Origin: Ciceribacter sp. L1K22
Lineage (GTDB): Bacteria > Pseudomonadota > Alphaproteobacteria > Rhizobiales > Rhizobiaceae
NCBI RefSeq assembly: GCF_017599385.1
Contig: NZ_JAGFPK010000001.1
Location: 2,686,536-2,750,535, forward strand
DNA: 64,000 nucleotides
Direction: 5' to 3'
Within the stretch, counting starts at the first letter, position 1. Each line of letters starts with the position of its first letter. The position numbers and the translations under genes are program-made. Shown here piece by piece: positions 51,208 through 60,531 of this stretch. Below the pieces are notes generated by a model. That model did not search any database, was not told the DNA's origin, and was given only the letters and a program-made list of their open reading frames with translations.

Positions 51208-53922
51208 ATGACGATCCCCGACCGCGCGATCGACAGACGCCATGCCGACATGCCCCACCATGCCCATACCGCCGAGACCGTCATCGCCGCTCTGTCCTCG
51301 GACAAAAACGGGCTGAGCGCGAAAGAAGCCGGAGACCGGCTCCTGCGCCACGGCGCCAACAGCCTGCCGGTCGGCAAGCAGCGTCACCCGCTGTTTCGCT
51401 TTCTCGCCCAGTTCAACAATGCCCTGATCTATTTCATGCTGGCGAGCGCGCTCGCCGCCGGGCTGCTTGGACACCTCGTTGATACAGGCGTGATCCTCGC
51501 CGTGGTGCTGGTCAATGCCATTGTCGGCTTCCTGCAGGAGGGCAAGGCCGAGCAATCGCTTGTCGCCGTGCGCGACATGATCGCCCCGAGCGCCGCCGTG
51601 CTGCGCGATGGCAAGCGGATCAGCATCCCGGTCTCGGGGCTGGTGCCGGGCGATGTCGTCCTCATCGAGGCCGGCGACCGCGTGCCCGCCGATCTTCGCC
51701 TCTTCAAGGCGCGTGGCCTGAGGGTCGACGAGGCGCTTTTGACGGGCGAATCCGTCGCCGCCTCCAAACATGTCGATCCGGTGGCGGAAGATGCCGCTCT
51801 CGGCGATCGCAAGTCCATGGTCTTCTCCGGAACCCTGGTCTCCACCGGTCAGGGCACCGGTATCGTCACCTCGACCGGTCTTCGCACCGAGATCGGCAGG
51901 ATCAGCGCGCTCTTGGGCGAGGTCGAACAGCTGACGACGCCGCTGCTGCGCCAGATCAACAGCTTCGGCCGCGGCTTCACCTGGTTCGCCTTTCTCGGCG
52001 CCGCCATACTGTTCGGCTTCGCCGTCGCTGTCAGCGGTTTTGCCTGGGACGAGGCGCTGATGGCGGTCATCGCGTTGTCCGTCAGCCTCGTGCCGGAGGG
52101 CCTCCCCGCGGTCATCACCATCACGCTTGCCATCGGCGTCCAGCGCATGGCCGCCCGCAATGCCGTCATCCGCCGCCTGCCGGCGGTCGAAACCCTCGGC
52201 GCCACCTCCGTCATCTGCTCGGACAAGACAGGCACGCTCACCCGCAACGAAATGACCGCCCGCCGCCTCATCGCTCCCGAGGGAACGATCATGGTCGCGG
52301 GTTCCGGCTACGATCCCGGCGACGTCCTCCTGTTCGACCACAGGAAGCCGGCCGGACACGGCACCGCCCTGTCGCTCGCCCGTGCCGGTCTGCTCTGCAA
52401 CGACGCCACGCTTCGGCAAGATCGGAGCGGCTGGCATGTGGAGGGCGACCCGATGGAGGGCGCGCTCGTCACGCTGGCCATGAAGGCCGGCTTCCAGCCG
52501 GATGTCGAACGGGCTGAATGGCAGCGCCTCGACGAAATCCCCTTCGATGCCGCCCATCGCTTCATGGCGAGCCTGCACCACATGTCGCTTGCCGAGCGGG
52601 TCGTGCTTGTGAAAGGCGCGCCGGAGGTGGTGCTGGCGATGTGCACCAACCAGGAAGGACCGGCGGGGCCGGTCCCGCTCGACGTTGAGCTCTGGAACCA
52701 TCGCATCGCGGAAGCCGCCACCGAGGGCGAGCGCGTGCTCGGTTTCGCCACGCGGCCCCTGCCCGCCGGAACGGACAGCATCGATTTCGACGACGTCGAG
52801 GGCGGCCTCACTCTGCTCGGCATGATCGGCTTCATCGATCCGCCGCGCGAGGAGGCCATCCAGGCCGTCGCCGAGTGCCGGTCGGCCGGCATCGCCGTCA
52901 GGATGATCACCGGCGACCACGCCGCCACCGCCAGGGCGATCGCCGGGCAGCTCGGCCTTGACGACGATCCGAAGGTGCTGACCGGCGCCGATCTCGATGC
53001 CCTCTCCGACGAGGATTTCGCCCGTGCCATCCGCGAAACGACCGTCTTTGCCCGCACCAGCCCGGAGCACAAGCTGCGCATCGTCCAGGCCCTTCAGGCG
53101 GAGGGACGCGTGGTGGCGATGACGGGCGACGGCGTCAACGACGCACCATCGCTGAAACAGGCCGATGTCGGGATTTCGATGGGCCTGAAGGGCACCGAGG
53201 CCGCGAAGGAGGCCTCGGAAATGGTGCTGATGGACGACAATTTCGCCTCCATCGTCGCCGCCGTCCGCGAAGGCCGCACGGTCCACGACAACATCCGCAA
53301 GGTCATCGGCTGGACCCTGCCCACCAATGGCGGCGAGGCATCGGCTGTCATTCTCGCCATCCTGTTCAATTTCGTGATGCCCATGTCGCCGGTGCAGATC
53401 CTCTGGATCAATCTGCTCTCGGCCGCTACCCTCGGCCTCGCGCTGGCCCTGGAACCGGCCGAACCGAACGTCATGCAACGCCGCCCGCGTCGTCCCGATG
53501 CCGGCCTGCTCACACCCTTCATCCTGTGGCGTATCGGCCTCGTCACGGTCATGTTCACCGGCATCGTGCTCGGCCTGTTCTTCTGGGCGCTCGGTCAGGG
53601 CCGCGATCTCGAAACCGCGCGCACCATGGTCGTCGACATGCTTGTCGTGCTGGAAATCTTCTACATGTTCAGCGTCCGCTACCTGCACACGACCTCGCTG
53701 ACGTTCACGGGCGCCAAAGGCACTTGGCCCGTTCTGACAGCGCTTGCCGTCGTCGTGATCGGCCAGCTCGCCTTCACCTATCTGCCGGTGATGAACACGA
53801 TCTTCGACTCCCGGCCCCTGACGTTTCTCGACGGCATCCTCATCCTCGCCATCGGCGCCGCCTCCTTCATCGTGCTGGAGATCGAGAAGCGCTTTACGCG
53901 TCGGCTGTTCGCCGAGCAGTGA
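51208..53922 (+). CDS. Cation-transporting P-type ATPase (IIA-like)
   Basis: 904 residues from ATG 51208 behind GAAGGAGA. Actuator motif TGES (179-182), TM4 motif PEGLP (296-300), phosphorylation site SDKTGTLTRN (Asp339), nucleotide-binding KGAPE, and hinge TGDGVNDAPSLKQADVGISMG. The PEGLPAVIT form of TM4 fits the SERCA/PMR1-like Ca2+/Mn2+ group or Na+/K+-type relatives rather than heavy-metal pumps; no CxxC metal-binding domain is present. The exact ion is not determinable here. Confidence 0.93.
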   Translation: MTIPDRAIDRRHADMPHHAHTAETVIAALSSDKNGLSAKEAGDRLLRHGANSLPVGKQRHPLFRFLAQFNNALIYFMLASALAAGLLGHLVDTGVILAVVLVNAIVGFLQEGKAEQSLVAVRDMIAPSAAVLRDGKRISIPVSGLVPGDVVLIEAGDRVPADLRLFKARGLRVDEALLTGESVAASKHVDPVAEDAALGDRKSMVFSGTLVSTGQGTGIVTSTGLRTEIGRISALLGEVEQLTTPLLRQINSFGRGFTWFAFLGAAILFGFAVAVSGFAWDEALMAVIALSVSLVPEGLPAVITITLAIGVQRMAARNAVIRRLPAVETLGATSVICSDKTGTLTRNEMTARRLIAPEGTIMVAGSGYDPGDVLLFDHRKPAGHGTALSLARAGLLCNDATLRQDRSGWHVEGDPMEGALVTLAMKAGFQPDVERAEWQRLDEIPFDAAHRFMASLHHMSLAERVVLVKGAPEVVLAMCTNQEGPAGPVPLDVELWNHRIAEAATEGERVLGFATRPLPAGTDSIDFDDVEGGLTLLGMIGFIDPPREEAIQAVAECRSAGIAVRMITGDHAATARAIAGQLGLDDDPKVLTGADLDALSDEDFARAIRETTVFARTSPEHKLRIVQALQAEGRVVAMTGDGVNDAPSLKQADVGISMGLKGTEAAKEASEMVLMDDNFASIVAAVREGRTVHDNIRKVIGWTLPTNGGEASAVILAILFNFVMPMSPVQILWINLLSAATLGLALALEPAEPNVMQRRPRRPDAGLLTPFILWRIGLVTVMFTGIVLGLFFWALGQGRDLETARTMVVDMLVVLEIFYMFSVRYLHTTSLTFTGAKGTWPVLTALAVVVIGQLAFTYLPVMNTIFDSRPLTFLDGILILAIGAASFIVLEIEKRFTRRLFAEQ

Positions 53923-53943
53923 ACGGTGCCCGACCTCAAAAAT

Positions 53944-53974
53944 TCGCCGCCGAGGCGCATATCTTCGGCGGCGA
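53944..53974 (+). terminator. Hairpin after the P-type ATPase gene
   Basis: A 10-bp perfect stem TCGCCGCCGA / TCGGCGGCGA with an 11-base loop, 22 bp after the stop codon. No T-run follows. Confidence 0.55.
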
Positions 53975-54029
53975 TGGGGAATATCCAATCCCTGCTTCGG
54001 GACGAGCCGGAACCCTTATCGGTGTAGCC

Positions 54030-54812
54030 TCAGCCCGCCATCGCCGGCGGCGGCATGTGGAAGGGCTCGCCGGTCTCGGCCAGCGTCTTCAGCCGCGACA
54101 GCGCTTCCGGCCAGCCGCCGGTGATCGCCTTGCTGGTGGCCGTCTCGCCTCCGAAATCGTCATGCGTCAGCGTCAGCTTGCAGGCCTTGTCGCCGACGGG
54201 TTCCAGCGTCCAGGTCACCCGCGAAGCGGGGTCGACCGCCACGTCCGGCGACCACTGGGCGCTGAACGTATGCACGAAGCGGCGCGGCGGCTCGATTGCC
54301 ACCACCTTGCCCACGATCATCGGCCGGTCGCCGACGAGGAACGTGATCGCTCCGCCTTCGGTCCATTCGGTTTTCGAGGTCATGTTGAAGTGTTGCCAGA
54401 GCGGCGTCTTCTCGTCGTCCGTCAGGATCGACCAGACCGCCTCCGGCGTGGCGCGGATATACATTTCCCAGACATGCTTCGGTGCTGCGGCGCTCATGGT
54501 CCTGTCCCTTGTTTCTGCGGCCGTTGCCAGATCGCTCAGCGTGCGCGCGAACGGCGCTGCGAAACGCGACACCCACCGGTCCGCCACCTGCTGGATCGGC
54601 AGCGGATTGAGATAGTGCAGCTTTTCGCGGCCCACCTTGCGGGTCACGATGAGATGGGCGCTCTCCAGCACGCCGAGATGCTTCATCACGCCGAACCGCG
54701 TGACAGGCTGGTCCCGTTCGAGCTCGCCCAGCGTCTGACCGTCGCGTTCGCGAAGCCTGTCCAAGAGGTCGCGACGGATCGGATGTGCCAGAGCGTTGAA
54801 GATATCGTCCAT
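54030..54812 (-). CDS. ArsR-type HTH fused to SRPBCC (AHSA1) domain
   Basis: 260 residues. Residues ~1-95: ArsR winged helix (IFNALAHPIRRDLLDRLRERDGQTLGELERD, VMKHLGVLESAHLIVTRKVGREKLHYLNP). Residues ~112-250: START-like hydrophobic-pocket domain (HVWEMYIRATPEAVWSILTDDEKTPLWQHFNM, TLTHDDFGGE). In many bacteria these two occur as neighbouring genes; here they are one chain, so ligand binding may act directly on DNA binding. Two tandem dyads upstream are likely operators. Confidence 0.92.
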   Translation of the reverse strand: MDDIFNALAHPIRRDLLDRLRERDGQTLGELERDQPVTRFGVMKHLGVLESAHLIVTRKVGREKLHYLNPLPIQQVADRWVSRFAAPFARTLSDLATAAETRDRTMSAAAPKHVWEMYIRATPEAVWSILTDDEKTPLWQHFNMTSKTEWTEGGAITFLVGDRPMIVGKVVAIEPPRRFVHTFSAQWSPDVAVDPASRVTWTLEPVGDKACKLTLTHDDFGGETATSKAITGGWPEALSRLKTLAETGEPFHMPPPAMAG

Positions 54813-54825
54813 GCCGCTACAATAG

Positions 54826-54857
54826 GTGACTATTTAGTCACGTGTCAATAGGGTCAC
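54826..54857. promoter_or_regulatory. Tandem operators for the ArsR-SRPBCC regulator
   Basis: GTGACTATTTAGTCAC (54826-54841) is a perfect 16-bp palindrome; GTGTCAATAGGGTCAC (54842-54857) is a degenerate copy in the next 16 bases. They start 14 bp upstream of the regulator and overlap the last codons of the upstream CPBP gene. Confidence 0.7.
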
Positions 54858-55664
54858 ATTTTCGGCGCGGCCTCTCGTCAGCGTCCATGCCAGCGCGCCG
54901 AGACCGAGCAGCGTCGTCAGCGCCCCCACCACCATCATCACCTCGGACGGCCCGAGAAACGCGATGTCCATCGTCGCGTGGAAAACGGCCGCAGCGAAGA
55001 CGCTACCGCCCGTCCCGTTCAGAATGACCGTCAGCAGGAAGGCGCCGGTCAAAAGGCTCGCGGCCCATCCGGCGATACCGCCGGCGCCCAGTGCCGACAG
55101 ACCGGGCGAGAAGAGAAACAACGGCCAGTGCCAGACGGCCCAGATCGCGGCAACGCCGAGCGTTGCCATGAACGGCGAGAACCGCTCCTGCAGCATCGGC
55201 AGCGCAAAGCCTCGCCAGCCGATTTCTTCGCCGAAGCCGTAGAAAAACAGCACCGCCAGCCAGTAGATCGCAACAGGCATAGCGGGATACTCCGCGCTCG
55301 GTGCCAGTTCGCCCGGCGTCACCTCTGCGCCATTCGCCCGCGCGACCAGTTGCGCGAGGACGAGCAGCGCGAACGGCCCCAGCCAGACCGCCATCTGCCA
55401 GCCCCATCCGATCCGCCGGAAGGCGATACGACGCACCAGCCGCCGCAAACCCTCCCGCCCGCCGGTGAGCCACGCCCATAAAAGCCCGGAAAGCGCCGGC
55501 CCAAGACTGCCGACGAGATGCAGGATGGCGAGCGGTGACGTTCCCGTCTGCCCCGGTCCACCGAGCGCAAGCGGCAACCACAAGAGCCACGAAAACAGGC
55601 CGGCGCAGAGAAAGAAACCGGCAAGATGTCGGAAGACGGCTGATGATGACGGGGCGGAGGACAT
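54834..55664 (-). CDS. CPBP family intramembrane glutamic endopeptidase
   Basis: 276 residues from ATG 55664; a TTG three codons earlier is possible. Eight or so hydrophobic segments. CPBP/Abi motifs are complete: GEEIGWRGFALPML (the EExxxR motif), HWPLFLF and FHATMDIAFLG. These enzymes process prenylated or other membrane peptides; roles range from bacteriocin immunity to sensing. Its 3' end contains the operators of the following ArsR-SRPBCC gene. Confidence 0.9.
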   Translation of the reverse strand: MSSAPSSSAVFRHLAGFFLCAGLFSWLLWLPLALGGPGQTGTSPLAILHLVGSLGPALSGLLWAWLTGGREGLRRLVRRIAFRRIGWGWQMAVWLGPFALLVLAQLVARANGAEVTPGELAPSAEYPAMPVAIYWLAVLFFYGFGEEIGWRGFALPMLQERFSPFMATLGVAAIWAVWHWPLFLFSPGLSALGAGGIAGWAASLLTGAFLLTVILNGTGGSVFAAAVFHATMDIAFLGPSEVMMVVGALTTLLGLGALAWTLTRGRAENVTLLTRD

Positions 55665-55771
55665 CCGGCACAACCTTCGGGACGAGCGGCCGCGCCTGTT
55701 TTACCCCCATGCCGGCCCGGCGAGAAGTGCGGCGCGACGTCCCGCATCCGCCGTAAGACAATGACCAGCAA

Positions 55772-56845
55772 TCAGGGCGGCGCCGGCCCCGTGCCGGCTA
55801 GCTTGTCGAGATAGGCATTGCTGTCGTCGATATCGAACTCCACCCACATTGGCAGGTGGTCGCTCATCCGGAAGGTCCGCCAGTCCTTGTAGCTCCTGCC
55901 GCCCTTCACAGCCCGCTCGGCCGCGTAGTCCGCCTCCTGATCCGCGCGATAGACGTGGTCGAAGACGTTGAACACCCCTGCCCGCTTCGTCGGCTTCAAG
56001 CCGGCAAGCTTCTTGTGGTAGGCGATCTGGTCGTAGTGCTTCTTCTGGTCGACATTGGAGCCCGGAATGCTCTGCAACCCGTCAGGCACCACGAAGCCCG
56101 CCTTGGTCAGCGCCTCCATCGTCACGTCCTTGCGATTGAAGATGTTGAAGTCGCCAAGCAGCAGCAGGTTGTCGCGTTGCGGCTTGCCGTCCGGCGAATA
56201 GACGCGGGCGCTCGAAAAATCGGGCGCGAACTTCGTCAGCGTTTCCGCGAGCTTCTGGATCTCCGCCAGCCGCCGTTCGTCCACCGGCACGCCCTTGCCG
56301 TAGTAGACGTGCACGGTCACAAGCGTGAAATAGGCCCAGCCGGCCCGGAAGCCGGCGATATAGGGCGAGCGGGCGAACTGCACGATCTTCTCGTCGATGG
56401 CGATCGCCTTGTCGAGCACCAGTTCCGCCGCGAGCCCTGTGAAATCGACCTTGCGCCGGTCGTAGAGAAACGCCATGCGCTCCGAATTGCCGCCTGCGCC
56501 GAGCGTGATATCGGTCACGAGGAAATCCCACCAGCTGCCGAGCAGCCGTTTCAGGTTCTGCAGCGGATAGAGGCTGCGCCGCACCTCCTGGATCGCCACG
56601 ATATCGAACCGGCTGATGATTTCAGCGATATAGTAATAGGCCTCCTCGTCGCGGAAGCTCGCCTTCGATCCGGCGTCGAATTCGCGGATATTCCACGAGG
56701 CCATCAACAGCGTGTTGTCCGCCGATTTCGACGGTATGCCATGTTCCGGATCGGCAAAGCCCTCGCGCAGCGCCTTCAGCCCGCGCACGATCCGGTTTCG
56801 TTTCGCCTGATCCTTGATCGTCCGGATGTCACTGTAGAACGGCAT
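55772..56845 (-). CDS. Endonuclease/exonuclease/phosphatase family protein
   Basis: 357 residues. Motifs LLMASWNIREF (metal-binding Asn), DIVAIQEVRR (catalytic Glu), LVTVHVYYGKG, LLLLGDFNIF (Asp/Asn) and the terminal SDHLPMWVEFD (Asp-His) define the DNase I/sphingomyelinase fold. No signal peptide, so probably cytoplasmic. The lack of specific subfamily markers leaves nuclease, phosphodiesterase or lipase activity open. Confidence 0.9.
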   Translation of the reverse strand: MPFYSDIRTIKDQAKRNRIVRGLKALREGFADPEHGIPSKSADNTLLMASWNIREFDAGSKASFRDEEAYYYIAEIISRFDIVAIQEVRRSLYPLQNLKRLLGSWWDFLVTDITLGAGGNSERMAFLYDRRKVDFTGLAAELVLDKAIAIDEKIVQFARSPYIAGFRAGWAYFTLVTVHVYYGKGVPVDERRLAEIQKLAETLTKFAPDFSSARVYSPDGKPQRDNLLLLGDFNIFNRKDVTMEALTKAGFVVPDGLQSIPGSNVDQKKHYDQIAYHKKLAGLKPTKRAGVFNVFDHVYRADQEADYAAERAVKGGRSYKDWRTFRMSDHLPMWVEFDIDDSNAYLDKLAGTGPAPP

Positions 56846-56921
56846 GCCACCCTCCCCGCGTCCGATAACCCATCATACACGCTCTGCGGGATAATTCGAG
56901 TCTGTCACACCGAAATGACGA

Positions 56922-56950
56922 AAGGCCCCGGACATGCCGTCCGGAGCCTT
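56922..56950 (-). terminator. Terminator of the glucose dehydrogenase gene
   Basis: A 12-bp stem with one mismatch (AAGGCCCCGGAC / GTCCGGAGCCTT) and a 5-base loop, 29 bp beyond the gcd stop codon. On the minus strand it is followed by a moderately T-rich stretch. Confidence 0.65.
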
Positions 56951-56978
56951 CTCCTTATGCTTTGCGGGCTGCCGCCGG

Positions 56979-59321
56979 TCAGTTCTCCGGCAGCGTGTAG
57001 GCGATCACGTAGTCGCCCGCCTTCGTACCGACAGAGCCATGACCGCCGGCCACCTGCACGACATACTGCTTGTCGCCGATCGCATAGCTCATCGGCGTCG
57101 CCTGTCCGCCGGCCGGCAGCCGGGCTTCCCAGAGCTGCTTGCCTGTCGTCAGGTCATAGGCGCGCAGGTAGTCGTCGACCGAAGCGGCGAGGAACGCAAC
57201 GCCGCCCTTGGTGATCATCGGACCGCCGATGCCGGGCACGCCCACCTTGAAGGGCAGCGGCAGCGGCGTCATGTCGTAGACCGTGCCGTTGCGGTGCTTG
57301 TAGGCGATCTCGCCGGTGCGGAGATTGGCGCCCGCGACATAGCCCCACGGCGGCGCCTGGCAGGGAATGCCGAGCGGGCTGAGGAACGGCCCCATCTTCA
57401 CCGCATAGGGCGCGCCCTCGTTGCGGTTCAGGCCCTGCTCGGAACCCTTCTCGTTGGCGCCCGGCGGCGGCACGTCCTCACGCGGCACCAGCTGCGAGGT
57501 GAAGGCGAGATAGGTCGGCATGCCGAACATCACCTGCCGCTCCGGATCAACCGCGATCGAACCCCAGTTGAACGTCCCGAAATTGCCGGGATAGACGATC
57601 GTTCCCTCAAGCGACGGCGGCGTATACTGCCCCTCGTATTTCAGCTGGTGGAAGGCGATGCGGCAGGCGAGCTGGTCGAACAGCGTGATGCCCCACATGT
57701 TGCGCTCCTCGAGCGGCGGCGGCCGGAAGGTGAGGTCCGAGATCGGCTGCGTCGGCGCGGTGAAATCCTCAGGGATCGCGCCGCCGGGCGCCGCGATCTC
57801 GCGCACCGGGATGATCGGCTCGCCGGTGCGGCGGTCGAGCACGTAGATGTCGCCCTGCTTGGTCGGCCCGACCAGCGCCGGAACCGTCGTGCCGTCGTCC
57901 TTGGTGATGTCGAGCAGCACGGGCTGGGCCGGAACGTCCATGTCCCAGAGGTCGTGATGCACGGTCTGGCGCACCCAGCGCACCTGGCCGGAATTCACGT
58001 CCAGCGCCACGATGGAGGACGAATAGGTCTCCACCGCCTCGCTGCGGCCCATGCCGAGTTGGTCGGGCACCTGGTTGCCGAGCGGGATGTAGACGAGCCC
58101 CAGCGCGTCGTCGACCGAGAAGATCGACCAGCTGTTCGGCGAGTTCGCCGTATAGGTCTCGCCCTCCGGCAGCGGTTCGGTTTCCTCCGGATTGCCCGAA
58201 TCCCAGTTCCACAGCAGTTCGCCCGTATCGACGTCGAAGGCGCGGATCACGCCGGACGGCGAGCGGATCGAATAGTTGTCGTTGACGGCGCCGCCGATGA
58301 TGATCTTGTCGTCGACGATGACGGGCGGCGAGGTCGAGTAGTAGTAGCCGGCCGGATTGTACGGCATCTTCTGCTCCAGCCGCAGCGTACCGCCGTCGGC
58401 GAAGTTCTCGCAGATCTCTCCGTTCTTGGCGTCGAGCGCGATCAGCCGCGCGTCCGAGGTCGGCAGGTAGACCCGCTCGCTGCAGGCGCTGCCGGCCGGA
58501 ACCGACGGATCGGCATAATAGGTCACGCCGCGGCAGGTCTGGTGCTGGCGCTGCGGTTCGAGCCCGGCATTCGGATCGAACTTCCACTTCTCCTTGCCGG
58601 TCGCGGCATCGATCGCGATCGCCCAGTTGTGCGGCGTGCAGATGTAGAGCGTGTCGCGCACCTTCAGCGGCGTCACCTGGTAGGTGGTTTCACCGACATC
58701 CTCCGGCAGCTTCACATCGCCGGTCTGATAGGTCCAGGCGACCTCCAGCTGATCGACATTCTCGGTGGTGATCTGGTTGAGCGGCGAATAGCGCTGACCA
58801 TAGGGGGTGCGGCCATACTGGTGCCATTCCTGGTCGGCCACCTGCCCGCCATAGTCGACCGTCTGCGCGACCGTTTCGGTCGGCAGCGACCCGGACATGT
58901 CGGCCGGATCGGTGGTCAGCGAATAGCCGGCAACAACGATTGCCAGCACCACCGGCACCGCCACCGCCGTGGCGCTCGCCGCATGCCGACGCCCGTCCGA
59001 TCCGCGAAAGCCGAGCGGACGACGCACGGCCGGCAAAAGCAGCCAGAGACCGGCCACCACGACGACCCCGCCGCGCGTGCCGAGCTGCCACCAGTCGAAG
59101 CCCACCTCCCAGATCGCCCAGGCAAGACTGCCGACGATGAAGAGCCCGTAGACCCAGAGCGCCGACGGGCGCCTGAGGAGGAGAAGGATCGCGGTAAGCG
59201 CGAAGGCAAGGCCGGCAATCAGGTAATACCAGCTGCCGCCGAGCATGACGAGCTGGCCGCCGCCGACGCCAAGGAAAAGTCCGATGGCGCCGAACACGAC
59301 GGCGGTGAGGATGATGATCAT
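56979..59321 (-). CDS. gcd: Membrane-bound PQQ-dependent glucose dehydrogenase
   Basis: 780 residues from ATG 59321; upstream codons of the open frame are not needed. Five N-terminal membrane helices (~1-150) carry the ubiquinone site; the periplasmic eight-bladed propeller follows, with EWHQYGRTPYGQRYSPLNQI, TPHNWAIAIDAATGKEKW, DLWDMDVPAQPVLLDI and TLFDQLACRIAFHQLKYEGQYTPPSLEGTIVYPGNFG. Oxidises glucose to gluconate in the periplasm; in soil bacteria this acidifies the surroundings and dissolves phosphate. No PQQ synthesis genes in the window. Confidence 0.95.
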   Translation of the reverse strand: MIIILTAVVFGAIGLFLGVGGGQLVMLGGSWYYLIAGLAFALTAILLLLRRPSALWVYGLFIVGSLAWAIWEVGFDWWQLGTRGGVVVVAGLWLLLPAVRRPLGFRGSDGRRHAASATAVAVPVVLAIVVAGYSLTTDPADMSGSLPTETVAQTVDYGGQVADQEWHQYGRTPYGQRYSPLNQITTENVDQLEVAWTYQTGDVKLPEDVGETTYQVTPLKVRDTLYICTPHNWAIAIDAATGKEKWKFDPNAGLEPQRQHQTCRGVTYYADPSVPAGSACSERVYLPTSDARLIALDAKNGEICENFADGGTLRLEQKMPYNPAGYYYSTSPPVIVDDKIIIGGAVNDNYSIRSPSGVIRAFDVDTGELLWNWDSGNPEETEPLPEGETYTANSPNSWSIFSVDDALGLVYIPLGNQVPDQLGMGRSEAVETYSSSIVALDVNSGQVRWVRQTVHHDLWDMDVPAQPVLLDITKDDGTTVPALVGPTKQGDIYVLDRRTGEPIIPVREIAAPGGAIPEDFTAPTQPISDLTFRPPPLEERNMWGITLFDQLACRIAFHQLKYEGQYTPPSLEGTIVYPGNFGTFNWGSIAVDPERQVMFGMPTYLAFTSQLVPREDVPPPGANEKGSEQGLNRNEGAPYAVKMGPFLSPLGIPCQAPPWGYVAGANLRTGEIAYKHRNGTVYDMTPLPLPFKVGVPGIGGPMITKGGVAFLAASVDDYLRAYDLTTGKQLWEARLPAGGQATPMSYAIGDKQYVVQVAGGHGSVGTKAGDYVIAYTLPEN

Positions 59322-59471
59322 GGTGAAACCCCGGGGTGTCTTTGTCGAGAAAGGGCGAGAGCCGGCGCATGGTCCGACGAACCCCAACGCAAAACACCCC
59401 GCAAAGGTTCCGCGCGTCGATTTCACAAAGCGCCAGCGTGCTTTACGTCCGTTGACGATATGCCGCCCGCC

Positions 59472-60365
59472 TCACCCCCGCCACGTCATCGCCACCCCTG
59501 CCAGCGTCACCGCCAGCCCCGCGAACATGACAGGCGTCAGCGGCTCGGAAAACAGCATCAAGGCCCAGATCATGGTCACCGGCGGCGACAGATAGATCGC
59601 CGCGCTCACCTGCGCCACCGGATAGAGCCGGAGCGCCGTATAGTAGACCCCGTAGGCCGCGAAGGTCGCGAGCAGCACCAGCCAGCCGATGCCGAAGGCG
59701 AAATGCGCCGTCAGCGGCGGCATCAGCGCTTCCTGCCACCACGCCACCAGCCCGAACACCGCCGCCCCCGTCAGCGTATGGATCGAGAGCGCCTGGTGGA
59801 TCGGCATCCGGAGCGTCGGCCGCTTCTTGTGCATGACGGAGGCGAGCGCGAACACCAGCGTCGAGGCGACCGTCAGACCATAGGCCCAGAGCGGCGCCTC
59901 CCCCACCGTCAGGCTGTCGAACGAGACGATGAACACGCCCCCGACCGCCACCGCCGTTCCCGCCCACTGCCGCCCGGACAGCTTCTCGCCCAGCACCGGC
60001 TGCGACAGCGCCGCGATGGCCAGCGGCAGCATGTCGGAGATCAGCGCCACCAGCCCCGTCGGCACCCGCTCGGCGATCGCCACCGCGAAGCCGCCGAGGT
60101 AGAGAACCACCGCCGCCACGCCGAACACCATCTGCTCGGCCACGCCCCGCGCCGTCATCCGCGGCCCGATCATCAACGCGAACGGCAGCAGGATCAGCCC
60201 CGACATCAGCGTCCGCCAGAACAGCACCGTCGCCATGCCGGCCTCCTCGTTGGCATAGCGCAGGCCGATGAAGCCCGAACTCCAGCTGACGATCATCACG
60301 AGCGCAAGAACCGGCCAGAGCCAGCGCCTGTGAAAGACGGGAGCGGGTGAAGGAACGCAGGTCAT
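59472..60365 (-). CDS. EamA/DMT family transporter
   Basis: 297 residues, ten membrane helices in two EamA repeats (SSGFIGLRYANEEAGMATVLFWRTLMSGLILLP in the first; GVYYTALRLYPVAQVSAAIYLSPPVTMIWALMLFSEPLT in the second). Exports metabolites or amino acids; substrate unknown. Divergent from a LysR regulator, which likely controls it. Confidence 0.92.
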   Translation of the reverse strand: MTCVPSPAPVFHRRWLWPVLALVMIVSWSSGFIGLRYANEEAGMATVLFWRTLMSGLILLPFALMIGPRMTARGVAEQMVFGVAAVVLYLGGFAVAIAERVPTGLVALISDMLPLAIAALSQPVLGEKLSGRQWAGTAVAVGGVFIVSFDSLTVGEAPLWAYGLTVASTLVFALASVMHKKRPTLRMPIHQALSIHTLTGAAVFGLVAWWQEALMPPLTAHFAFGIGWLVLLATFAAYGVYYTALRLYPVAQVSAAIYLSPPVTMIWALMLFSEPLTPVMFAGLAVTLAGVAMTWRG

Positions 60366-60462
60366 GGGCCAATCTCCGTGTGGATGACAGCCGGAGACTT
60401 AGGCCTGAATGATCCGCAAGGCACATGACAAAAATCGATGATCGGATGACAATCAAGAAAAA

Positions 60463-60484
60463 TATGGCATGAACATTTGCCATA
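60463..60484. promoter_or_regulatory. Candidate LysR-type operator TATGGCA-N8-TGCCATA
   Basis: A perfect 7-bp inverted repeat with an 8-base spacer in the divergent EamA/LysR space. It contains the T-N11-A core expected for LysR-type regulators. Confidence 0.65.
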
Positions 60485-60531
60485 CCAATCGATATCCCGC
60501 ACTATGGCCAGACAACGACGAGGAGCCAGTC

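Noticed and set aside
50833..53988. A 1051-codon open frame on the minus strand across the P-type ATPase
   Set aside because: Antisense shadow of a gene with clear DKTGTLT and TGES motifs; no domain and no ribosome site.
56934..60350. A 1138-codon open frame on the plus strand across gcd and the EamA gene
   Set aside because: Antisense shadow spanning two unrelated real genes, extremely Arg/His/Asp-rich, no known fold.
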